Source: Dioscorea cayenensis subsp. rotundata
Lineage: Eukaryota; Streptophyta; Magnoliopsida; Dioscoreales; Dioscoreaceae
Length of the DNA stretch: 64,000 nucleotides
Reading direction: 5' to 3'
Assembly (NCBI RefSeq): GCF_009730915.1
Contig: NC_052476.1
Span: 930,001-994,000 of the forward strand
Of this stretch, positions 49,962-62,299 are shown piece after piece. Position 1 is the first letter of the stretch; every line of letters begins with the position of its first letter. Below the pieces are notes generated by a model, which searched no databases, was not told the origin of the DNA, and saw only the letters and a list, made by a program, of their open reading frames with translations. The translations under genes and the position numbers were made by a program.

Positions 49962-50807
49962 ATGGACTGGTACACTAGACCTCCGCCTTCCCGAACCCGA
50001 GACCGTCCTTCCTTCTCCTCCTCCCTCCTTGACGCCATCTACCGCTCCATCGACCAACCCGACTCCGCCACGTCACTCAACAAACAAAACCGCGGCGCAA
50101 CAGACCATCCCCTATCCGATAAAATCACCACCCCGGTGATCCCAACTCCGTTACCTCGCCGCCACTCCTTCGTCTCCACCTCAACCTCCTCAGACTCCAT
50201 CTTCTCCTCCTCCTCCTCCTCCTCCTCCTCCGCTAAAACCACCACGCCGGTGATCCAGAATCCGGTGCACCGCCGCCGCTCCTCCTCATTGGACCGAGAT
50301 CCACCGCCTCCCGAGAAGAAATCGATCCGAAGCCGACTTCGAGAGCTACGAAAATCCAAAACCCCCGCATCACCAGGATCTCGACTTGCGAGCTTCTTGA
50401 ATTCCCTCTTCGCCTCCGCCTCCAGCTCTAAGAAATCAAAGGTTAGGGCTTCATCGCCGGAGGAACCGGAGATGAGGTCATGCCTAAGCAAGACGCCATC
50501 ATCGGCGGGGAGGAGCAGCGGGAAGAGGTCTGTTAGGTTTTGGCCGGTGGGGGTCCTCGTCGGCGAGGATTGCCAGCCGTGTGGATCGAGGTGGATCTAC
50601 GGCGGAGATCGCGCGACGAGGATGGCGGAGATGATGAGAGGGCTTGATGAAGAGGAGAATGGTGATGACGTGGCGAGCGATGCGAGCTCGGATTTGTTTG
50701 AGCTGGAGAATCTAACGGTCGTTGGAGGTGGGTTTAGTGATGAGCTTCCTGTTTATGAAACCACGTATTTGAGAACTAATCGCTCTATTGCTTCTCGGGT
50801 TTTGTGA
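49962..50807 (+). CDS. BIG GRAIN 1-like protein (auxin-response and transport regulator)
   Basis: Plant-specific family whose rice founder BG1 is a plasma-membrane-associated, auxin-inducible protein that affects auxin transport and organ size. A single uninterrupted exon encodes 281 residues. Family blocks in order are RPSFSSSLLDAIYRSID (about 15-31), IRSRLRELRKSKTPASPGSR and LASFLNSLFA (about 122-150), the motif RSCLSKTPSS, KRSVRFWP, SDASSDLFELENL and near the end ELPVYETTYLRTNRSI. A Ser-rich low-complexity run comes from a TCC repeat at about 50203-50231. The ATG is the first in a C-rich leader and gives an MDWYTRPP start like relatives. The coding sequence is much GC-richer than the flanks, as is usual for this family. 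There is no predicted membrane span. Confidence 0.93.
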   Translation: MDWYTRPPPSRTRDRPSFSSSLLDAIYRSIDQPDSATSLNKQNRGATDHPLSDKITTPVIPTPLPRRHSFVSTSTSSDSIFSSSSSSSSSAKTTTPVIQNPVHRRRSSSLDRDPPPPEKKSIRSRLRELRKSKTPASPGSRLASFLNSLFASASSSKKSKVRASSPEEPEMRSCLSKTPSSAGRSSGKRSVRFWPVGVLVGEDCQPCGSRWIYGGDRATRMAEMMRGLDEEENGDDVASDASSDLFELENLTVVGGGFSDELPVYETTYLRTNRSIASRVL

Positions 50808-51184
50808 ATAATTTTAATTTCTCGAAAATTTGAGGGCGTATTTGGAAATTAATGGGATTTTTTTTGTTATGAGGGGTTAATTGTGAATAATTTTATATTT
50901 GGAGATTGGAATAGAGTTATTATGAGATGTTGTTTTAGTTTTTTATTTTTAATATTATTTTTGGTTTGTTTTTTAATTGTACTGATGTTGGTAAATTATA
51001 TTTGTTTATATATATATATATATAATATTATTATGGGATAAACTCTGAATAAATTGATTTATTAATAAATAAGTTGTGCATCTATGGAAATGTATAAATA
51101 AATAATTATTTTAATTATGAAAAGGAGGTGGATTAGAATGATTTTAGAATTTTATGTGAGTGATAAAATAAAGATGAATATAAT
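50808..51184. other. 3' flank of the BIG GRAIN1-like gene
   Basis: A/T-rich probable 3' UTR and flank with a TA run near 51007-51022. No other feature was seen. Confidence 0.55.
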
Positions 51185-51386
51185 AAAAGTAATAATACCA
51201 ACGGCCTTTAGGTCAATTAGTATTGAGTCCCTTGCGTAGGGAGTTCATTCCGGGGAGGACCCAGGATCGAATCTCATGTCCTACGTAAGGTGAGGGTACG
51301 TGGGTCGGCATTGAGCCTTGCTCCCCACACGGGCACGTCTTGAAATTTTGATATTTGTTACCTTTCTTAAAAAAAAAGTAATAATA
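51185..51386 (+). mobile_element. tRNA-derived SINE with a 13-bp target-site duplication
   Basis: The 13-mer aaaagtaataata flanks the insert at 51185-51197 and 51374-51386. The insert (51198-51373, 176 bp) begins ccaacggcctttaggtcaat. It contains a B-box-like ggatcgaatctc near 51270, runs through a GC-rich body and ends in an A run that merges with the right-hand duplication. An A-box-like ttaggtcaattagt precedes it. These are the marks of a plant tRNA-derived SINE. Its body is unlike the SINE at 36195, so the two are probably different families. Confidence 0.85.
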
Positions 51387-51536
51387 AAATTAAAACCATT
51401 ATTGTCAGAAACCCACTGTTACGAAAATATATACCTTTTTTTCACTCATTTTTTTATTATAATGCATCAATTATTAAGTACACTATGTTCTAATACATGT
51501 GTTTTATATCACTATTGAAATAGAAAAAATAGTATT

Positions 51537-51568
<32 letters not shown>

Positions 51569-52389
51569 GTTTAACTTTAAAGATCAAGGATTAGATAGAT
51601 GATTTATTCATATTTTTCTTAAAAAAACAAAATTATGCTATTTTATATAACATTACACATAATAACATAAACAAATATATATTGATGAAACATTTTTATA
51701 CTCCTATATATTTCATATCTTTCTTAATTTTATTTTTTTTATTTTTTATAAAAATAATAAACATCATCAAGAGAATATACAGGTACTAGATACACCGATT
51801 ATAATCACTTAATAATCTTCTACTAAATAGTATTACATAACATTTTTATAACATTATAAAATGTTAATATAATATTGCATAATTTCAAGGCCAATAGGTT
51901 TTGATTCCTAAGCTGCCTATTCAATGTCGTTGTTAATACTCATTAATTTTTTTTTTTTAATGTAAGTAAACATAAGAGTAACTATAAATAAATTCTACAT
52001 TTAATAAAGCTGAATTTTATTGGAGTTTTGGATCAAACCCGACATGCATTTAAGTACAAACAACTCATGCACGTGCGAGTTTGGAAGCTCTAAATCCGAA
52101 TAGTAAATGAGTCAGCACCTCCGCACGTGAGGGTCATTGACAAATGTCTCCGCACTCGTGCACACAATCTGGTAATTATCCAATAAAATGGTCACACGTG
52201 CGCACCGCTAAGTCCAATCAATCGCCAACATCATTAACCTCTCACACGAACCGCGCTGAACGACTGTCGGACGTACAATTACCTATTTACCCTCACTTAA
52301 TAAAAAAATCCATAAAACACCCTGATATTATATTCAATACAGCTTGTTGGATATTTTATTTTTAAAGCCTTGTGCACATGTGTAAAATT

Positions 52390-52430
52390 ACTCTTTTTTT
52401 TTAAAGTAGATAAACTTTAATTTATGGGAA
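52390..52430 (-). mobile_element. Antisense retroposon tail motif
   Basis: A T run is followed by aagtagataaactttaattt. Read on the minus strand this gives aaattaaagtttatctactt then poly-A, matching the motif near 42709 and 4625. Confidence 0.4.
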
Positions 52431-53342
52431 AATGAAAACAAGGTTAACACTATGAGCATTGATAAAAAAATTAAAGGAAAAAACACAAAATACAAGTCCA
52501 CTAGAAATAAAAAAAAAAAATTGATTCAACTGTTAAATGATATGATCATTTAACTCACTCTGAAAATTACTAGCTTCTCTAGTATCAATAGTCCAGAAAC
52601 CGATAAAACTAAAAGCTCCTTCTGGTCATTATCAGAGTTTTCTCCAACTTTACTATATTTAAATAATATATGATCTTGCACTATATTTATCCACACAATA
52701 ATATATGATCAATCTTTTAAATAGATTAAAATATGAATATACTATACAAAGGAAATTATGATTATTCTCCTTAGTCAAATGGCCCACAAAATTACTTGAA
52801 TTATAACTTTATAAGGTTTCCCAAACCATGCATAAACTTAATGGGTTTTTAAAACCCCAAAAAATCCAAATCTCTTTCAAGGTAATCAAGGTATTTAAGA
52901 TGTTAAATAACATTTTAACATCTTAAATTCTATTGCATTCAAGCTTAGCTAAATTCTCCATCAAATTCTCAATCATTAAGATCTTGTTATCCAGAGCCAA
53001 GTGAATAACACGTCATTGAAAGGTCACACAATTATTATCACATTAATTTACATGTTTTTTGAGGGAATAATAAGCATGCACCACCAACTTAATGATATAC
53101 CCAATATTATATTATATTATATTATATAGATGGATGACTCCGGAACCTTAAAATGACCACAAAGTCTACAATGAGTTCTTTAATATACCATTGTATTTTT
53201 CTTTTTTATTTACCAAAAATACTTAATGTACTTAACTCTCTTATTGAGTTCATAACCATGAATTGAAAAAGGTGACATAATTAGAAACACATCAACAACG
53301 GTAAAGCTTAATTCATGCATGATTTGTGTGACTGAGTTACAA

Positions 53343-53392
<50 letters not shown>
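53343..53392. repeat. AAT microsatellite
   Basis: About 16 tandem trinucleotide units, likely polymorphic in length. Confidence 0.95.
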
Positions 53393-53393
<1 letters not shown>

Positions 53394-54042
53394 CTACATT
53401 ATCATACAAAGGAGACTGGGCACAGCTCCACAACATTCACTGCATTGAAAAAAAAAAGTATATATAACAATGACAATAAATGGAATAAAATTGCTTGAGA
53501 TTGAACTTCAGTTGCATAAAAAACCAAATGCTCATAAGTTATTGGCAAATCAAGAGACCTGTTGATAGTCTCTTTTTTTCCTTTTTCTTTTTTTTTTCTG
53601 TGATTGGAGCTGTACACAAGGTTGTTCTTCAGCAAAAACTCTACAATAAACCAGTTTTAAATCTATGAGTCATCATCACTTACATATAAATATCGTACTT
53701 CGCATAGCATGCAATTTATATGATTCAAATGCAACAAGTAATTCCAACATGCTTTCCTGATAACAAAGAATTCGGTCAATATATGGCAATTGCGACGAAA
53801 AATCTGATACAAATAAAATGCAGCTAATAGAATTTAGATACTAGATTGAACGCCGATCATATGCAAGAGGAATCAGAATGCCACAGTTATCTTACTCAAA
53901 TATTAGCTTCATTTCCGGCCGATCAAGCATATGTCGTATTATACCGTCAACTAGAAAATATATTATTGGTGCTATATGTATGAAGTGCAATAGAGTTTAT
54001 GGTATTAAAAATTCGACAAGTTATTAAGGTTACCTGTGGGAT

Positions 54043-54526
54043 CTATAACTGCAGATTGATCTTTTCCGACCATTTCAATATATCAGAATGAATCTGATCA
54101 CCGCCCAAATCTTCTCCGGTGGCTCCCGCTGCCACTCGAATAATATCCTCGATCAAAGCAAAGTTTCCCATGATATCAACATGGGCACCACTTTGTGTGC
54201 CTCGACCCTCCAAAAGATTAGCTGGAGGTGCGTGATCGTATTCTCTAATATACGTCTTGATACCAGAAGGATTAAACCTGGTCTTGCCTCGCCATCCTTT
54301 TGCACACATGTAGCCTGCACTTAGAACCGGCACGGTTTCATCTCCGTTCACCAAGTAAACTCCACCTTGCAAACAGCTACCTTCGTGTCCACCGTCAGCA
54401 GACGTATCAATCTGAAAGGGAATGTAGCACTCAGATGAGGGAGATCGCTTGTAGACATAGGCTCTTTCAGTAAGGATCCCGACACCATACATGGAGTAAA
54501 TCTCCATATCAGGAGCATTAGGTAAT
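54043..54526 (-). CDS. PDAT1: Phospholipid:diacylglycerol acyltransferase, last exon only
   Basis: PDAT moves an acyl chain from the sn-2 position of a phospholipid to diacylglycerol, making triacylglycerol at the ER. This is the final exon on the minus strand, after an acceptor at 54527-54528. It reads LPNAPDMEIYSMYGVG, YIPFQIDTSADGG, GDETVPVLSAGYMCAKGWRG, TRFNPSGIKTYIREYDH and NLLEGRGTQSGAHVDIMGNF, and ends KWSEKINLQL. The Asp of GDETVPV and the His of SGAHVDI are two of the three catalytic residues of the lecithin-cholesterol acyltransferase fold. The Ser-bearing part and the N-terminal membrane anchor are missing. The sequence toward the gap (54530-54775) shows no PDAT exon, and none appears after the gap, so the missing exons must be in unresolved sequence. 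Confidence 0.95.
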
Positions 54527-54775
54527 CTGTAAAACAGTTTAAAAAAATTCAGTAGATGAAGCAGAAGGTACAGAAACCAGGAAAAATAACTACCAAAATA
54601 AGAAACCCATCATTAACATTATTTTTTGTTAATAGACAGCAAAAATGTTACTCTCATTCTTCTGATTTTTTTAAGCCATGAAAATGATACTTCTGAAGGT
54701 CATCACAAATAGTAAAACGCGACCATACCATTATGATGCCTCATAAAGCATTTCAGTTCATTCGGGTGCAAAACT

Positions 54776-55775
54776 NNNNNNNNNNNNNNNNNNNNNNNNN
54801 NNNNNNNNNNNNNNNNNNNNNNNNNNNNNNNNNNNNNNNNNNNNNNNNNNNNNNNNNNNNNNNNNNNNNNNNNNNNNNNNNNNNNNNNNNNNNNNNNNNN
54901 NNNNNNNNNNNNNNNNNNNNNNNNNNNNNNNNNNNNNNNNNNNNNNNNNNNNNNNNNNNNNNNNNNNNNNNNNNNNNNNNNNNNNNNNNNNNNNNNNNNN
55001 NNNNNNNNNNNNNNNNNNNNNNNNNNNNNNNNNNNNNNNNNNNNNNNNNNNNNNNNNNNNNNNNNNNNNNNNNNNNNNNNNNNNNNNNNNNNNNNNNNNN
55101 NNNNNNNNNNNNNNNNNNNNNNNNNNNNNNNNNNNNNNNNNNNNNNNNNNNNNNNNNNNNNNNNNNNNNNNNNNNNNNNNNNNNNNNNNNNNNNNNNNNN
55201 NNNNNNNNNNNNNNNNNNNNNNNNNNNNNNNNNNNNNNNNNNNNNNNNNNNNNNNNNNNNNNNNNNNNNNNNNNNNNNNNNNNNNNNNNNNNNNNNNNNN
55301 NNNNNNNNNNNNNNNNNNNNNNNNNNNNNNNNNNNNNNNNNNNNNNNNNNNNNNNNNNNNNNNNNNNNNNNNNNNNNNNNNNNNNNNNNNNNNNNNNNNN
55401 NNNNNNNNNNNNNNNNNNNNNNNNNNNNNNNNNNNNNNNNNNNNNNNNNNNNNNNNNNNNNNNNNNNNNNNNNNNNNNNNNNNNNNNNNNNNNNNNNNNN
55501 NNNNNNNNNNNNNNNNNNNNNNNNNNNNNNNNNNNNNNNNNNNNNNNNNNNNNNNNNNNNNNNNNNNNNNNNNNNNNNNNNNNNNNNNNNNNNNNNNNNN
55601 NNNNNNNNNNNNNNNNNNNNNNNNNNNNNNNNNNNNNNNNNNNNNNNNNNNNNNNNNNNNNNNNNNNNNNNNNNNNNNNNNNNNNNNNNNNNNNNNNNNN
55701 NNNNNNNNNNNNNNNNNNNNNNNNNNNNNNNNNNNNNNNNNNNNNNNNNNNNNNNNNNNNNNNNNNNNNNNNNNN
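54776..55775. other. Assembly gap of exactly 1000 N
   Basis: The run is exactly 1000 bases of N, a round number that suggests a placeholder rather than a measured size. It lies inside the PDAT gene, and open frames crossing it are artefacts. Confidence 0.99.
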
Positions 55776-58700
55776 TCTCTTTTTCCCAGACTGTGGCCAC
55801 AGTGTGAAAATCGTTTTACCTTATGCTTATAAAATTTTGGATAAATCACCTTGTACAACTTGATAATTAATTTTCCTAAAAAACATATTTTTTTAATAGA
55901 AGTAGTGATAAAGCGGGTGGAAAATAAAGAAATTTCCTTTCATCGTCTTAGCATTTATATTTTCTATAATATATCCTGATATTTTGACATGGAAGTCTTT
56001 ATGCGTCTTTATGGCCATGAAAAATTTATTCTGCAGCTGAAATTAGTTTATAACTTTAAAACAAAGCTAAATGAGTGGTTTCAAAAATAAAATCATGTTA
56101 TTAAATAAAAATATAATAACGAAATGTTCAGAATTATAATACAAAATCGTGAGAAATCTGTGAAAAGAAACAATGAAAGTGACTTTATATAACAAGCCCT
56201 AAATAGAAACTATCCATAATAATAGCAGGAATCTCCTCACAAGTGCACTTGGAACCTCTAGGAGCACTGGCAAAGAGATCTTTTGGTCATGGCATGGGCG
56301 ATACCCATCCTTTTTTGCCCCAGCCAGATCAGGCCCTATACCTAGGGCCCATAATTTTTTAGCGTACCGCAATTTTTATATTTCTTTTAGAATATATTTA
56401 AAATTTTGTTTGCTATCATATTATCCATAATTATGTTTAAAATTTTAATTTTTTTTAAACTATAAAATTTGATATTTCAATATCCAATAAATTTAGAGAT
56501 TATAATAAAGACAAGAATTTTTAATCCCTAAATTATTTTTAATTATATTTAAAAATTTTCATATACTATTATCCTATCGCATAAGTTATAATCTTACGTT
56601 TTAAATATTTTTCGTTACTTAAGTTTTAATTTATAAATAATATCCATTATCACATCAAATTTGATCTTATAATATATTAACAATTTTTTAAGGTTCCACA
56701 GATTTCATGCTTTATCTTTTTTATAAAAATTTATATTTCAAATTTTCATTTACTATTACACGTATACGCATAATTATAATCTTGAAAATTTGGTAATTTT
56801 TAAACTTCTCAAAATATTAATTTAAATTTATATCAATATACGTAAATTTGGTCTTATACTACATTTACAGTTTATATTTAAAAAAATTATATTTAAAATT
56901 CTCATTTACAATATCCTAACTACATACCTGTATTTTATCAGTATTGAGTTTTCTTATGCAGTGCAAATAATTAAATAAAAAATTAAAATAGGATTCCAAA
57001 TCTCAAATTTTCTTTTCCATCAATATTTCATTTATTGTAATTATTAATAATAATTTATATTTTTATTTTATTATGAGTTTCATTATTTAATAAAATAATT
57101 TAAAAAATCATGGTTTTTGCCCTAAAACTTTATTTTCACTAGACTGACCCGTGTGTCTAAATTTTCTTTTAACATATTATTTTGGATATTATTTATTTTT
57201 ATATTTATATTTAATAGGTATAATATTATTAAAGATTAAATTTTAGAATTTATATTTAAAAGATCACAATTAAATTAAAAATTTAAACAGCTATAAATCA
57301 AATATAAAAATAATATCACATAATAATTTATGAGTATTATGATGTTAGAAAATATTTGCACCGGCGTAATTTATGATGATTCTTATAATATCTTTGAACG
57401 CAACCAAGTATATATAAATTTTGTTGTTAAAGTTTTATATTTTAATAGGGTATTGGGAGGGATTTGATAACCCGGCATGAGGTTGTAACCACGATGCAGG
57501 ATTCTCTCTCAATTTAAAAAACATATTGTTTAATTATTTTATTAATTATAATATATTAATTTAAAATAGAAATAAAAATATAGTAGGAATTAGTTTGATA
57601 ACCATTGGGGTTGAAGTGCACGATCTGGAGTTCTTATCTCGAATTCAGGGGCGTTTGGATCAGGATTGAAGGGCAGGAATGGGAATCTGGTTCCAGGCTA
57701 AGCATTGTTGAGAGAGTAAGCAGGCGTGGGTTGCTCAGTATTGCTTTGGGAAAGGATTACTCAGGGAGGCGTCTGACCGAAACCAAAGGGAGAGTATACA
57801 TAAGTTATAAAATTACAAATGTCATGGCGTATATAATTACATGTTATATTATATATTTACGCTACTTATTAAATGAATTTAATTAAATTATTTTGGAAAA
57901 TTAAAATTGAAATCAATAAATGAATTAACCAATTAAGCGTGTTTGAGTGATATTATTATTAATTTAATAAATATATAATTGTTCAATAAATTATTAAGAT
58001 TAATTATATAATTATAATATATTGAAATATATATATATATATATATATTATATTATAAAATAATAAATAATTGACAAATATTTATCATTAAACGCATAAT
58101 CCATTGTTTTATATAATATTATACTATTTACTGAGGAGTATTGATGCTAATTTTACTACATCCTCGTTTCTTTTTCTATTACAATCCTTGTGCTTCATGC
58201 GAGCCATTTATTCTATTCACTTTTCAACATTCCTCTCTCTTACTGTCTAATTCATATTCACTTAATCAGGCGAAATTGCCAAAACCCTTCAACTATATTT
58301 AAAATGGTAAGGAAGGTTGATGGCAGCGCCGGGGTTAAAAGTAACTATGCGAGTTAAGTATCTCGTTAAAAAACATATTATTTAATTATTTTAATGAATT
58401 TTAATATAATAATTTTATTATTATGCAATATAAAATATTATTTTTTAATATTTATTATTATTTTGAAATATAATTTTAAAAATATATTATTATTTAATTA
58501 TTTTTAATGATTGATAGTTTATTAACCCACCCACTTGCATCCCTATATATTTGTTGGTTTGTTTAAAGAAACAACAAATTCAGATCTAATTTTAAAATTT
58601 ATTCATAAATTCCTCCTTCATGATGATTTCTCAAAGTGCATAATATTATCGAAATTAAATTTTTGGATTTATTTATAGAACAAATATAAATATAATGTCA

Positions 58701-61094
58701 TAATAATTTATTAGTGTTAGGCCGAGATAATCATTGCCAACAATTACCTAATATTTTATGAGATTATTTGAAAATAATACATAATTGTAATTCTTTGTGT
58801 ATGTTTGAGAATTGAAACTTAACTTCTAAATTATATTATTATTGTCGTTTCACTGTTCTTTTATTGTTAAAATCGTTGGAGACTAATGATCACAGTTTAG
58901 ATCTTAAGATTTTTTCACATATAATAAGTAAAGTGCAACTAATATTTTTCTTTAGATTTAATGATGATTTCATCATTAGCTATCTTGTTGGTGATTATTA
59001 TTGTTTTAAATTTACAGGATTATGGTGAGGAAGTCAGGAAGGCCTTCATATATTCTAGGAATATACAAGTCTCCTCGTGAGAGATTGTAGCATTGAATCT
59101 TTGTAGACCTGCCCATATGTCTAATTGATGTACTAGTTTTATTGTTGGATCTTAGAATACATGTATTTTTGTACCCATTTTACTGTGGGTAGTTGAATAT
59201 TTGATCCATTTCATAGTTCTCTTAACTTTTATATTGTTATTTAACAGCAATCTAGGGCCAATGGATAAGTATGGTTAATTTTTAGGTTAGTTTATTTGCA
59301 GAGATCGGCAGATGACCGGCCAATCTAAGGCAATGGATCTGAACACTAAAACTTGCTTTTGTGATTATTGGTATGCACATATTTTATTACATATTTATAC
59401 TTTCAAAGATGAAAAGAATTGATGTAGATTAAATTATCAAATAAACATTTGACATCTCAATATGATTCTTTTAGTATCACAAGCAAACACAGCTGAGAAG
59501 CCATAGCCAGTGAAAAGGTTGCACGAATTCCAATTAGAAGCTGAAACCACTTAAGATACACAGGTTTACATGCTTTTTAGCTATTATGGTTTCTTTTGTA
59601 TTTTGGAGCTAAGCTCACTTAGATGTATCTTTGATTTCTTGAGACTTATATTGTGTCATAATTGTGGACTTTGTATTTAGGGTTGTATTATTTCGGCCGC
59701 AATCTGGCAAGCTTAGACATCTAACGAGGCCAGCATCTCTATCTATATAGACTTGATGCTAATTGTCTTTTTAGGTTGATGCTAATTGTCGCATCATCCT
59801 TACAATGACTTGCAGTTATAACCAAAGCTTGAAAATTAACATGATAAAAGCCTGTGTTTTATATTTTTGGTCTTCTATGTTAACGGGTAATTATTGTTAT
59901 TATTATTATTATTTAAATTAATTCAGTAATTTGAATCACGGTAAACGAATTCTCTCTAGATGTCCCCGTACCACTCTGGGTTAAAAGGTAAATGTATGAT
60001 TTTTCTGCAAAGTGCTAATTATGGGGTAGAGGTTATGGATCTGGAGTAGGGTTTTGGCGTCACACTATCCATCCTCTACAAAGTACTATGAACACAGATT
60101 TGGACGTAAGTCCAAATATTGTAGAATAAATTTGGTTTCTTTTATTTTAAAATCAAACCAGGCCGAAACTGAAGGATTTTGAATCACCTGATTATTTAAA
60201 ATTCTGATGCTTCCGATATTCAAGAACAAGCAGCTTTAGTATGGTGCGTATAAACACCGAGCGTATTAAGGTCAGATAGTTTCCACGCCTGCTCATAAAA
60301 TTTTTCTTTAAAACAAAAGAAGCGAAAAAAAAACCCTCATTTTATTAATGATCATTATATAACTAACCCACATATTCTCTTGTGAACTTTTTAATATGAT
60401 CTGCTTCCTTTATTTTTTAGACTTTTTTCTCTCTTCTCTCTATTTTTTCCTACCCTCTGGGTTTCTTTTCTCTTGCACAGAATGTAAATAGCTTTTATTT
60501 TATAAGATCATATAAACAAATGTACTAATCTGCGCCTTTTTAAAAAAAAAAAAAATCTTGTGCTATTTCTATAAATCTATTAGGGTTTGTGCCTTGGTTA
60601 GATTTTACATAATAATTTATTTTTTTCTTTATCAATCTAGAGATAGAGTGTAAAGCCGGTTGTCCAAACCCACCGGACTTGGCAGTGCCTTGGCTAGGTC
60701 TTGGTCGATAAAGGCTGACTAATAACCAATCAAATCCACAATATTGACCCGCCAGGTCAAATTAGCTAAAAAACCGGACAGGTTTTCTTGGCGTTTTACA
60801 TTTTAGTCCCTTTATAATTTTTAAATTTAGATACTAAAATTGTTTCTCTTTTTATTAATTTTAATAATATATTCGGCTAGATACCACTTTTTCCCTACAA
60901 TTTTGCAAATGAATCCATTAGACTTTGTATTTCCACATTTTCATAGCTTTGCAAATAAATCCAAGATTTTAACTTTTTACATTTCTACTCACTATATTTT
61001 TGCAATTAAGGCCTCAAACTTTCACATTAACATTTGACTTTCAGTAAATTTCTCAAATTAACCCAATCTTTCCTATATTTTTGCATATATTTTT
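55776..61094. other. AT-rich gene-poor DNA after the gap
   Basis: No recognised gene. GC-richer islands stand at about 56225-56350, 57600-57800 and 60645-60790. A similar stretch beginning aaaaaacatattrtttaatt occurs near 57517 and 58366, probably one repeat family. A possible exon ending in TAG lies at 59018-59090. Microsatellites occur near 58029-58050 (TA) and 59898-59912 (TTA). Overall it looks like degraded repeat DNA. Confidence 0.5.
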
Positions 61095-61318
61095 TTTTGG
61101 CCAAGTCGACAAGCGGCAAATGAAGAATGAGGCGAGTGGTCACGGTAGTTCAGTGGCTTGAGATGGCACTCTGCCAGGAATAATCACTTGCGCAGAGGAG
61201 GCAGGAGGTAATCCTCGCGGGAACTCGCGCCGGACCCAGGTCCTAAATTATAATCGGGAGATTGACTGGGCCTCAATTCTGACACTTAAAGTGGTCTCAC
61301 AATTTAAATTTTGGCCAA
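61095..61318 (+). mobile_element. Possible SINE with a 10-bp flanking repeat
   Basis: A GC-rich block (61105-61308) holds ggtagttcagtggcttgaga, a good match to a polymerase III A-box, and is flanked by ttttggccaa at 61095-61104 and 61309-61318. The B-box is weak and there is no clear A-tail. The flanking repeat contains a palindrome, so chance cannot be excluded. Confidence 0.4.
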
Positions 61319-62299
61319 AAGGTTATGTCTACTCTCAAAAAGCTTATTATTTATTTTTTCATGCTTTTGCAAACATGTCCTCAACCATTTCTCTATTTCA
61401 CTACTATAACACAGATTCTTTTTTTCTTTTTGTGAGTGAGATGAAGTCCCTTAATCGATTGATTTCATGAGACATGGATTATATTTGGCTAAAAGAAACA
61501 AATTCTACATCCCTCAAATTAGAAAAAAAAATCAAACTAACCAAGTTACACCGTATATTTGATTTCACGTTATGTAATCCAAATCACATGGTATCACCTT
61601 ATTATTTATGCATGGTAGGAAAAAAAAAATTCTATATTCCTTCATAACAAATGATTTTATCGCATATATATAAAATTTTTTTTAAAGCAAAAAAATAATT
61701 TTAATGTGATCATTCTATTCCCTTCTTCTCCTTTTCAGACTTACTTAGGAATCTTTAATATGAATCTATGATCTTCTCCTTTTTTTTCTCTCTCTGTTCT
61801 ATATTTTGTATTTCCAAGTCTTTTGAGATTTTTTTTCTCTTCGCATTTAGGGTTTGCCTAGGTCACTTCTTCTCTCCTTCTTCTGTTTTCCACTTTCCTC
61901 TCCCATATTTCTGTCTCCAAATCCTCCCCTCAGCCCTCTTTCGATTTTTTTTCTACTTCCTTTGTTCTTTTACAGTTTTTTTTTAATAATTATTATTATT
62001 TACTTTTTGGTTTTTTTACACGAATCCAGAAATTTCCGTTGCAGGGAGATTAGTGTTTTATATAATTTTTTAAAATTTTATTTTGTAAAATTTAAAATTT
62101 AAGATTTTTTGAAATATAAAATAAATAATCTTTTATTTTTTATTTTATAATGTCTGTATATACCATAAATATATAATCTTATGACTACCTGAAAAATATA
62201 TCTTATTTTTAGTAGATTTATGATTGAGAGGTCTACGGTTCGAAACTCTCAGATTCTGATTCGTATTTAGAGTCCATTTGAAGGTTTTGCATGAGGATT
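61319..62299. other. AT-rich intergenic DNA before the right-hand Copia element
   Basis: Pyrimidine-rich at about 61720-61985 and otherwise AT-rich. No gene was recognised. A B-box-like ggttcgaaactc near 62237 hints at another SINE scrap. Confidence 0.45.

Larger units (their letters stand above)
51387..54042. other. Intergenic DNA between the SINE and the PDAT 3' end
   Basis: AT-rich, with an ATT run at 51539-51568, an antisense retroposon tail motif near 52390-52430 and a 50-bp AAT microsatellite at 53343-53392. A GC-richer patch at about 52020-52260 holds several cacgtg-type cores but no gene. The right end is probably the PDAT 3' UTR. Confidence 0.5.

Noticed and set aside
49962-50491. 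A long minus-strand frame opposite the BIG GRAIN1-like gene
   Set aside because: It is a shadow of the GC-rich real coding frame; the plus-strand product carries all family motifs.
51198-51290. Possible tRNA gene from the B-box ggatcgaatctc
   Set aside because: No full cloverleaf can be formed; the A-tail and 13-bp flanking repeats identify a SINE instead.
53343-53392. CRISPR-like regular repetition
   Set aside because: It is a pure AAT microsatellite without spacers, in a plant nuclear sequence.
54703-55863. Three frames of about 370 residues across the N run
   Set aside because: They consist almost entirely of unknown bases and have no coding content.
57652-57680. Similarity to miR159 (ggattgaagggcag)
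   Set aside because: The match is partial and no complementary arm forming a hairpin was seen nearby.
57605-57886. A 93-residue frame in the GC-rich island
   Set aside because: It has no family match, no promoter and an AT-rich end running into simple sequence. It is more likely a mobile-element scrap.
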